The notes under the pieces were generated by a model. That model worked only from the letters and a program-made list of their open reading frames with translations. It was not told the DNA's origin and searched no databases. This document shows, one piece after another, positions 58,313 through 64,000 of a stretch of 64,000 nt of DNA. Position 1 is the stretch's first letter; each line of letters begins with the position of its first letter. The position numbers and the translations under genes were made by a program. The stretch covers positions 124,001 to 188,000 of the forward strand of contig CAZFSS010000005.1 in the NCBI GenBank assembly GCA_964521715.1, read 5' to 3'. This stretch comes from DAOVRD01 sp964521715. Lineage in GTDB: Bacteria > Planctomycetota > Brocadiia > SM23-32.

Positions 58313-59026
58313 TCAGGCCTTTGCGATGTCGAGCAGCTCGGTCAGCGAGGCGATGGTGAAGTCGGGCAACGGGAAGCCGTTCGGCAGGCGCCGATGCCCC
58401 GTGTTGAGCCAGACCGTCGGGATGCCGGCCCGCGACGCGCCCAGCACGTCCGTCAGGGGGCTGTCGCCGACAAACAGCATCTCGTCGGCCTGCACGCCGG
58501 CCAGCTCGAGGGCGCGCCTGAACAGGCGCACGTCGGGCTTGCTATAGCCTTCCACCTCCCCGAGGACGACGTGCTGCAGGTAGGGCTCAAGGCCCAGCGT
58601 CTGGATCAGGTGGCGTTGCACGGCGGGGGTCCCGTTCATGATCACGCCGCGCTGCAAGCCGCGCCGGCCGAGCTCCGACAGGACGGGCACCGCCTCGCTG
58701 CGCAGGAACTGCCTCATCACCAGGCGCCGCACGGAGTCATACCTGTGACTCAGCTCGCGCGCAAGCCGGCGGTCCTTCACGTTGTAGCTGTCCAGCAGCG
58801 CCTGAAAGCGCCGCACCATCGAGAAGGGGCGCCGATGCCGGATGTGTTCCTTGCGGGGAAGGTCGAAGAAGACCGCGTTGAAGCGCCGGATGATCTCGTC
58901 CGTCTGATCCTGCGGCAGCGGAGGAGTGAACCCCGGCAGCACGATGTCCATCACGTGCTGCGCGCAGCGCTGATGGTCCCACAGGGTGCCGTTGACGTCA
59001 AAGAAGACTGCCTTGAGCTCAGACAT
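58313..59026 (-). CDS. HAD-superfamily hydrolase with unusual DVNGT motif
   Basis: A 237-residue HAD-type protein. Motif I is FFDVNGTLWD, so the nucleophile Asp is present but the second Asp (general acid) is Asn. Motif II is VIMNGTP, motif III lysine is in GYSKPDVRLF and motif IV is FVGDSPLTDVLGA. Phosphatases need DxDx(T/V) as a rule, and a D-x-N form is weaker or may act on other substrates such as haloacids. It follows argS by 30 bases on the same strand. Confidence 0.8.
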   Translation of the reverse strand: MSELKAVFFDVNGTLWDHQRCAQHVMDIVLPGFTPPLPQDQTDEIIRRFNAVFFDLPRKEHIRHRRPFSMVRRFQALLDSYNVKDRRLARELSHRYDSVRRLVMRQFLRSEAVPVLSELGRRGLQRGVIMNGTPAVQRHLIQTLGLEPYLQHVVLGEVEGYSKPDVRLFRRALELAGVQADEMLFVGDSPLTDVLGASRAGIPTVWLNTGHRRLPNGFPLPDFTIASLTELLDIAKA

Positions 59027-59056
59027 CTGCGCCCCGTCCCTGGCGGCGGCCCGGGC

Positions 59057-60796
59057 TCACATGCGCTCCGGAGCACTCAGGCCAAGCAGCTCCAGCCCGC
59101 TGCGTATCACATGCCGCGTGGCGTCCACCAGAAGCAGCCGCGCCGCGCGGGTCCGGTCGTCCGGGCAGAGGACCCGCCGGGCGGCGTCCCGCATGCCCGC
59201 GCTGTAGTATGAACTGAAGTCCGCGCAAAGCTCGAGCAGATGCGTGGCGAGCACGGAAGGCTCGAACTCATCCGCTGCACGGCGCAGCGCTCGCGGAAAG
59301 CCCGAAAGGTGGCGCACCAGCGTCCACTCCTCCGGCAGCGTCAGCACGGAGAGGTCCGCGTCGCCGGCCACGTCCTGCTCCGCTTTGCGCAGGATGCTGC
59401 ACAGGCGCGCGTGGGCGTACTGCACGTACGGCCCGGTGTCGCCTTCGAAGTCCAGCATGGCGTCCCAGTCAAAGATCACGTCACGCGTCCTGCGCGTCGA
59501 AAGCTCGCGGAAGACCACGGCGCCAATGCCGACCTGCTCGGCCAGCTCGTCGAGGTCCGCCCCCTGTTCGAGGCGATCGGCGTTCTCCTCGATCTTGGCG
59601 CGGGCGCGGGTGACGGCCTCCTGCAGCAGGTCGCGCAGCGGCACCATCTCCCCGCGCCTGGTGCTGCCCACCCGGGCCTGCCCCGTGTCCGGATCGCGGA
59701 ACTTGATGAGCCCGAAGTTGACGTGCACGATCCGGTCCGCCCACTCGTGGCCCATCTTCTTCAGGACAGCCTTGAGCTGCTTGAAGTACAGCGCCTGCTC
59801 GTTCCCGCTCACGTAGAGGGACTTGTCGAAGCCGTATTCCTCCCAGCGATGCTCGGCTGCAGGGATGTCGCGCGTGGCGTAAAGGCTCGCCCCGTCGCTG
59901 CGCTGCACCATGCAGGGGGAGAGCCCCACGTCAGCCAGGGGAACGATGAGGGCGCCGGCGCTCTCCACGGCGATCCCCTCCCGCCGCAGCCGCGCGATGG
60001 CGGCCTCCGCCCGGTTCTTGTAGAGGCTTTCCGGCATGACGCGGTCGAACGAGACGCCCAGCATTCCGTAAACGCCGTCGAACTCGCGCAGGCTGACCTT
60101 CCTGAAGGCCTCCCACAGCCTCGCGGCGCGCTCCTCGTTCCTTTCGAGGCGAAGGGACGCCTGCCGCGCCATCTCCTGGAGTTCCGGCTTCAGCCTCACC
60201 TCGTTGCTGTACCGGACGTAAAGGTCCTGCAGGTCCGAGACGGTCAGGCCCTCCGGGTCGGCGGCTCCGTAGCGCTCGACGGCGGCGATCAGGCGGCCAA
60301 AGGACGTGCCCCAGTCGCCCAGGTAGTTGATCCCGACGCACTTATAGCCGAGCTTCTCATAAATGCGGTAGAGCGAGCGGCCGATCACGGCGCTCGGCAG
60401 GTGGTGCACGCCGAGGTGCTTGGCGATGTTCGGGCTGCCGAAGTCGATGACGATGGTCTTGCCCGCCCCGACGTCGTCTCCGCCGTAAGCGGAGCCCTGG
60501 CTGCGGACGGCCTTCAGCACGCGCTCCGTTATGGCCGCCCTGTCGAGAAAGAAGTTCAGGTAGGGCCCGGTGGCCCTCGCCTCGCGGACGTCCTCGGGCA
60601 GTGCCACGCGGCGTTGCAGCTCCTCTGCAATCTGGTTCGGCGCCTTGTGCACATACTTGGTCAGCGCGAAGCAAGGGAGCCCGTAGTCCCCCATGTCGGC
60701 TGACGGCGGCGTCTCCAGCAGCGCGAGCAGTTGCTCCTCGCTCAAGGGGAGATGGGGGGCGAGGCGCGCGGCGATCAGTTCCGCAATGGATTCCAT
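59057..60796 (-). CDS. argS: arginyl-tRNA synthetase
   Basis: A 579-residue class I synthetase that charges tRNA-Arg. The HIGH-like motif is PNIAKHLGVHHLPSAVIG, preceded by the tRNA-binding N-terminal Arg-N domain (ELIAARLAPHL...). KMS-region residues are in the area of VGSTRRGEMVPLRDLL, where the usual KMSKR is degenerate, as in many ArgRS. DALR-type anticodon domain LCADFSSYYSAGMRD lies near the C-terminus. It starts 15 bases after the prs-like gene and is normal in length. Confidence 0.95.
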   Translation of the reverse strand: MESIAELIAARLAPHLPLSEEQLLALLETPPSADMGDYGLPCFALTKYVHKAPNQIAEELQRRVALPEDVREARATGPYLNFFLDRAAITERVLKAVRSQGSAYGGDDVGAGKTIVIDFGSPNIAKHLGVHHLPSAVIGRSLYRIYEKLGYKCVGINYLGDWGTSFGRLIAAVERYGAADPEGLTVSDLQDLYVRYSNEVRLKPELQEMARQASLRLERNEERAARLWEAFRKVSLREFDGVYGMLGVSFDRVMPESLYKNRAEAAIARLRREGIAVESAGALIVPLADVGLSPCMVQRSDGASLYATRDIPAAEHRWEEYGFDKSLYVSGNEQALYFKQLKAVLKKMGHEWADRIVHVNFGLIKFRDPDTGQARVGSTRRGEMVPLRDLLQEAVTRARAKIEENADRLEQGADLDELAEQVGIGAVVFRELSTRRTRDVIFDWDAMLDFEGDTGPYVQYAHARLCSILRKAEQDVAGDADLSVLTLPEEWTLVRHLSGFPRALRRAADEFEPSVLATHLLELCADFSSYYSAGMRDAARRVLCPDDRTRAARLLLVDATRHVIRSGLELLGLSAPERM

Positions 60797-60811
60797 GTGG
60801 GCGGTCGCGGA

Positions 60812-61891
60812 TCAGGCCTCTTCGGCTTGGGGTTCGAACAGCGACGCCTCGTCCCGGAAGATGCGCGTCACCGACAGGTTCGTGTGGATGTTGTAGACGG
60901 CGGCGGCCAGCAGCGGAGCCACGCTCACCACGTGGACCCTGTCGTTCGCCGCGGGCGGGGGCAGTGTGTCCGTGCAGACCACGCGCATGACGCCGGCCTC
61001 GAAAAGGCGCTCGGCCGTGTCTTCGGCGAAGACGGGGTGCACGCAGGAGACGTAGCTGACGAGCAGGCCGAACTTGTCCTTCAGGGCGCTGATGGCGCGC
61101 GTCATCGTGCCGCCCGTCAGTATCTCGTCGTCGAAGATGGCGATCTCTCTGCCCCTGATCGCCTCGATGCCGATGACGGCCCGGATCTCGGGGTCCTCAT
61201 CGTCCGCCCAGCGCCGCTTGTCGCAGACGGCCAGGGGCACGTTGAGCTGCTCGGCGTAGACGGTCCCGATCTTCACGCCGCCTGCGTCCGTGGCCAGCAC
61301 GCCGATCCGGCCGACGTCGTAGTTGCGCTTGAAGTACTCGGCGATCAGGGGGTTCGCGTCGAGCTGGTCGCAGGGCATAGCCATAAAGCCCATGATCTGG
61401 AGCGCGTGCAGGTTCACGGTCAGGATGCGGTCCGCGCCGGCCTCGCGCAAGAGCTGTCCCATGAGGCGCGCCGTGATGGACACGCGCGGCTCGTCCTTCT
61501 TGTCGCTCCTCACGTAAGGGTAGTAGGGCGCCACCACCGTTATACGCCCCGCCGAGGCCCCTCGCAGCGCGTCGATCGTGATGAGCAGTTCCAGCAAGTT
61601 CTCCGACAGGGTGAGCCGCGAAGCGTCTTCCGGGCCGACCTTCTCGGGGTTGACGCCGAGGGGGGCGTGCCGGGCATTGGCGGCGGTTTGGACCAGGAAG
61701 ACGTCTGCCCCCCGCACGCTCTCGTTGATCTTGACCTTCAGGTTCTCGTTGGCGAACCGGATGACCGTGGGCTCGCACAGCGCCAGATCCTCCAGGCCGG
61801 GGTATCGGCACAGGGCGCCCCGGATCTGGCGCGCCAGGTAGTACGTGGCCCGCCCCGTGAACAGCATCAGAGGTTGTTGTTCATCTCCCAC
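60812..61891 (-). CDS. divergent ribose-phosphate pyrophosphokinase family protein
   Basis: A 359-residue PRPP-synthetase-like protein. It keeps SENLLELLITIDALR and VVAPYYPYVRSDKKDEPRVS (compare the YARQDRK flexible-loop region) and a PRPP-loop-like FDDEILTGGTMT. The core motif normally DLHAxQIQGFFDIP reads NLHALQIMGFMAMP, and the R5P loop VVSPDxGG reads VLATDAGG. The protein is longer than normal Prs (~315). It may be a diverged active enzyme or a regulatory paralogue. A minus-strand TATAAT lies upstream at 61938-61933, and argS follows by 15 bases. Confidence 0.8.
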   Translation of the reverse strand: MGDEQQPLMLFTGRATYYLARQIRGALCRYPGLEDLALCEPTVIRFANENLKVKINESVRGADVFLVQTAANARHAPLGVNPEKVGPEDASRLTLSENLLELLITIDALRGASAGRITVVAPYYPYVRSDKKDEPRVSITARLMGQLLREAGADRILTVNLHALQIMGFMAMPCDQLDANPLIAEYFKRNYDVGRIGVLATDAGGVKIGTVYAEQLNVPLAVCDKRRWADDEDPEIRAVIGIEAIRGREIAIFDDEILTGGTMTRAISALKDKFGLLVSYVSCVHPVFAEDTAERLFEAGVMRVVCTDTLPPPAANDRVHVVSVAPLLAAAVYNIHTNLSVTRIFRDEASLFEPQAEEA

Positions 61892-61932
61892 TGCGTTCCT
61901 CCATGAGGCCAGACCGAACCGGCAGCAGGTCG

Positions 61933-61938
61933 ATTATA
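61933..61938 (-). promoter_or_regulatory. -10 box of the prs-like/argS operon
   Basis: A perfect TATAAT on the minus strand, 41 bases upstream of the prs-like ATG. The -35 is weak (TTCATA, 16 bases away). Confidence 0.45.
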
Positions 61939-62042
61939 CCAGATCGAACCGGCCTATGAAGTGCGAGGTCCGCCCCCCGTGTTGCCCGTCTGCGGAACGC
62001 CTTGCGCCCCCCGCGCCCGACAGGGGGCCGGGCGCCGACTGC

Positions 62043-62071
62043 TTGACGGTCCCGGCCCGCTGTGTTAGCAT
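62043..62071 (+). promoter_or_regulatory. promoter of the ACT-domain gene
   Basis: TTGACG (62043-62048) and TAGCAT (62066-62071) with a 17-base spacer. The ~95-base leader contains a small hairpin AGGGTT-TACGT-AACCCT near 62135 before the AGGAG ribosome binding site. Confidence 0.55.
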
Positions 62072-62172
62072 GAACCTTGATAAGAGCACCGACGAGGGAG
62101 CGAAGCTGTGTCCGCTGAACGCATTGTCCGCCAAGGGTTTACGTAACCCTCTGGACGAAAGGAGCGAAGGCC

Positions 62173-62565
62173 ATGCGAGTGGACAGGCAGTTGGCGGTCT
62201 TCCTGGAGAACGTCCCGGGAACCCTCGCCAGGATGTGCGAGGCGCTGGCCCAGAAGGACATCAACCTGCTCGCCCTCACCGTCTCCGACACGGTCGACCA
62301 TGCAGTCGTGCGCATCGTGGTCGACAGGGCGCACGAAGCGCTCCACGTCCTCGAGGACGCCGGCATGCTCGTCGTCGAGAGCGACGTGCTGGTGGCGGAG
62401 GTGCCGAACCGGCCCGGCGGGCTGGCGGAGATCGCGGGCAAGCTCGCCGATAGCGGGATCAACATTGAATATGCTTACTGCACGGCCGGCCGGGATCAGA
62501 CGGAAGGCACGCTGGTCCTTCGCGTCCGCGACCCTCGGAAAGCCATGGACGTCCTGAAAGGCTGA
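62173..62565 (+). CDS. tandem ACT-domain protein
   Basis: A 130-residue protein made of two ACT domains (residues ~5-65: LAVFLENVPGTLARMCEAL; ~70-128: LVAEVPNRPGGLAEIAGKL). ACT domains bind amino acids and control metabolic enzymes. No catalytic domain is attached, so this is probably a small ligand-responsive regulator, as in planctomycete and clostridial amino-acid loci. AAAGGAG lies 8 bases before the ATG. surE follows after 45 bases. Confidence 0.87.
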   Translation: MRVDRQLAVFLENVPGTLARMCEALAQKDINLLALTVSDTVDHAVVRIVVDRAHEALHVLEDAGMLVVESDVLVAEVPNRPGGLAEIAGKLADSGINIEYAYCTAGRDQTEGTLVLRVRDPRKAMDVLKG

Positions 62566-62610
62566 CACCGCATCGCTCCCCCGCAGCCCCCACGACCCGT
62601 TTATGCCCCA

Positions 62611-63402
62611 ATGAACATACTCCTTACGAACGACGACGGCCCGCTGGCGCGGGGCATCTGCTCGCTGCGCAAGGCCCTGGCTTTGCTCGGCGACGTCACG
62701 GTGGTCTGCCCGGCCTCCGAGCACAGCGGGGTCGGCCACTCCATCACTTACATGGCCCCCGTCCGCGCGGACACGGTGGCCCTGGCGGACGGCGCGCCCG
62801 CGCACGTCCTGACGGGCACCCCGGCGGACTGCGTGAAGTTCGCCGTGCTGGAACTGCTGGACCGTCCGCCCGACCTCGTCGTGAGCGGCCCGAACCTGGG
62901 CCTCAACGTCGGCCTGGACCTGTTCTACAGCGGCACGGTCGCCGCCGCTCTGGAGGGCGCGTTCCACGGCATAACGTCCGTGGCGTTCTCGACGACCCGG
63001 CCCAGCGCCGGCAACATGGACGCCGTCGCCCAACAGGCGCTGCGCGTGCTGCGCCTGCTGCTGGACGAAGGGCGCGAGGCCGAAGGGCGCGCCTTCAACG
63101 TGAACATCCCGACGCTCGGGGCCGACGCGCCGGCCGTGCGGTTCACGCGCCAGAGCCCCGCCGCCGCTTGCGGCGCTTACGTGCGCGCCGAAGCCCCCCG
63201 CCAGGGGCCGCACTACTGGCTTGATGCGACGGCAAGCGCGGGCGTGCCGCCGGCCGACTCCGACGTGGCCGCGCTGGAGGCCGGCTGCATCTCGGTCACG
63301 CCGCTGCAATGCGATCTGACCGATCGCGACGAACTGGCCCGCCTGCGAGAGAAGGCGTTGTCGCAAGCCATTCCGGAACAGTCTATTAGGACAAAACGAT
63401 GA
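62611..63402 (+). CDS. surE: 5'/3'-nucleotidase SurE
   Basis: A 263-residue metal-dependent nucleotidase that removes phosphate from nucleoside monophosphates. It starts MNILLTNDDGPLARG with the paired metal-binding Asp; Ser in EHSGVGHSIT and Asn in VSGPNLGLNVG complete the site. GTPADCVKFAV and YSGTVAAALEGAFHGI are also typical. It probably shares a transcript with the ACT gene. Confidence 0.94.
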   Translation: MNILLTNDDGPLARGICSLRKALALLGDVTVVCPASEHSGVGHSITYMAPVRADTVALADGAPAHVLTGTPADCVKFAVLELLDRPPDLVVSGPNLGLNVGLDLFYSGTVAAALEGAFHGITSVAFSTTRPSAGNMDAVAQQALRVLRLLLDEGREAEGRAFNVNIPTLGADAPAVRFTRQSPAAACGAYVRAEAPRQGPHYWLDATASAGVPPADSDVAALEAGCISVTPLQCDLTDRDELARLREKALSQAIPEQSIRTKR

Positions 63403-63479
63403 TAGCGGGGCGCGGCCGGCCGTCGTCGCAGGCCGCCGGCTGCGGGAGAAAGTGAAGCTCAGTCGAGGAGGCCGAAACC

Positions 63480-63920
63480 ATGAGATCCGTCAGCACCCTG
63501 ACTGCGCTGGCCGCCGCGCTGCTGATCGGCGCGGGCCTGTTGTCCTGGGCGGGGTGTTCGTGCAAGGATTCGGAAGAGAAGGGGCCCGTCGTCGTCGTGC
63601 CGCAGCAGGCGCCAAAGCCCGCGCCGCAGCCCGCCGCCCAGCCCGGCAAGCAGAAGCAGAAGGCAGCGGTCGGTTTTCTCAGCGCGCCAGCGGAGTACGC
63701 CAGCGCCGTCTTCAGGGCCAGGGGCTACGCTGAGGATTCCGCGCGCAAGGCATGGCTGGAGAACGAGTTGAAGCAGTTCCGCGCCCTGGAGGGCCGGTTC
63801 CCGAAGGACCTGAAGGAGCTGGAAAAATGGCGCGGCGAGCCGTTGCAGAGCCCGGGGAAAGGCGAGACCTACAAGTACGACCCGACCACGGGCACCATCG
63901 AGATCGTGAAGAGCCCGTGA
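63480..63920 (+). CDS. small predicted lipoprotein of unknown function
   Basis: A 146-residue protein with a signal sequence and lipobox-like SWAGC at residues 22-26, followed by a Pro/Ala/Gln-rich linker. The C-terminal part (RFPKDLKELEKWRGEPLQ, YKYDPTTGTIEIV) is the kind of short domain found in planctomycete pseudopilin-like or envelope proteins. A GAGGAGG lies upstream of the ATG. No function is assigned. Confidence 0.72.
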   Translation: MRSVSTLTALAAALLIGAGLLSWAGCSCKDSEEKGPVVVVPQQAPKPAPQPAAQPGKQKQKAAVGFLSAPAEYASAVFRARGYAEDSARKAWLENELKQFRALEGRFPKDLKELEKWRGEPLQSPGKGETYKYDPTTGTIEIVKSP

Positions 63921-63972
63921 CGCCCCGCGTGCGGAGCCGCACCTGCCTCTCGTCTCGGAAAGCGAACACGCA

Positions 63973-64000
63973 ATGGCTGCTGAGGAGCCCCTGAAGGACA
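63973..64000 (+). CDS. possible start of a further gene (cut by window end)
   Basis: An ATG at 63973 opens MAAEEPLKD and runs off the window. There is no clear ribosome binding site and too little sequence to identify it. Confidence 0.3.

Noticed and set aside
59240..60703. 487-residue plus-strand frame opposite argS
   Set aside because: Shadow of arginyl-tRNA synthetase.

Overview
The window is about 64 kb of high-GC bacterial DNA with tightly packed genes, most likely from a member of the phylum Planctomycetota. The best taxonomic clue is the N-terminus of the giant surface protein at 4546-20040. It carries an LE(P/S)R-x-LL-S motif (LERLESRILLSA, residues 21-32) of the kind typical of large planctomycete surface proteins. 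Small planctomycete-type conserved proteins and several Gfo/Idh/MocA, URO-D-like and FAD-dependent oxidoreductase genes fit the same picture. Most promoters that can be read are sigma70-like, and many genes have clear GGAGG-type ribosome binding sites. The class cannot be named from this sequence alone.

Layout. 1-1718: the 3' part of a zinc-type alcohol/sorbitol dehydrogenase and an NAD-dependent sugar epimerase. 1738-3957: a Zn/Cd/Pb-type P1B-ATPase on the minus strand. 3958-4545: divergent promoters and a ~350-nt leader. 4546-20040: one 5164-residue extracellular protein built from about 25 Ig-like repeats, FG-GAP/VCBS blocks, two PPC domains, about 12 EF-hand-like 'GEDxW' repeats and a beta-helix-like C-terminus. 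20315-23286: a zinc-uptake operon, with a ribbon-helix-helix/zinc-ribbon regulator followed by znuA, znuC and znuB. 23363-29503: tRNA-Val, a lipid kinase, nadC, a class V aminotransferase, an O-antigen-ligase-like protein with TPRs, and tRNA-Thr.

29692-39749: a Gfo/Idh dehydrogenase, a secreted propeller-like protein, a URO-D-family methyltransferase-like gene, and then an unusual locus. There a MntA antitoxin gene and a decayed hepT toxin gene sit between two exact 69-bp copies of the 3' end of queE. Next come queE itself, an AddB/RexB-like nuclease and the divergent dprA, then a small Sm-like protein. 39743-44179: a membrane pseudokinase with TPRs, then groES-groEL and a strong terminator. 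44423-48057: a minus-strand operon of HAD phosphatase, MarC, FAD oxidoreductase and RidA. 48243-53159: thrC, then a VIT/vWA protein paired with an ARPP-1 protein.

53316-58238: a carbohydrate cluster (TIM-barrel isomerase, glycosidase-like protein, Gfo/Idh dehydrogenase, LarA-family racemase), interrupted by dispersed palindromic repeats. 58313-61891: prs-like, argS and HAD on the minus strand. 62173-64000: a tandem-ACT protein, surE, a small lipoprotein and the start of another gene.

The two observations most worth following up are the repeat-flanked MntA/HepT cassette at the end of queE and the GEDxW repeat family inside the giant surface protein. Start codons, promoters and domain limits were read by eye. 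No database search was run.
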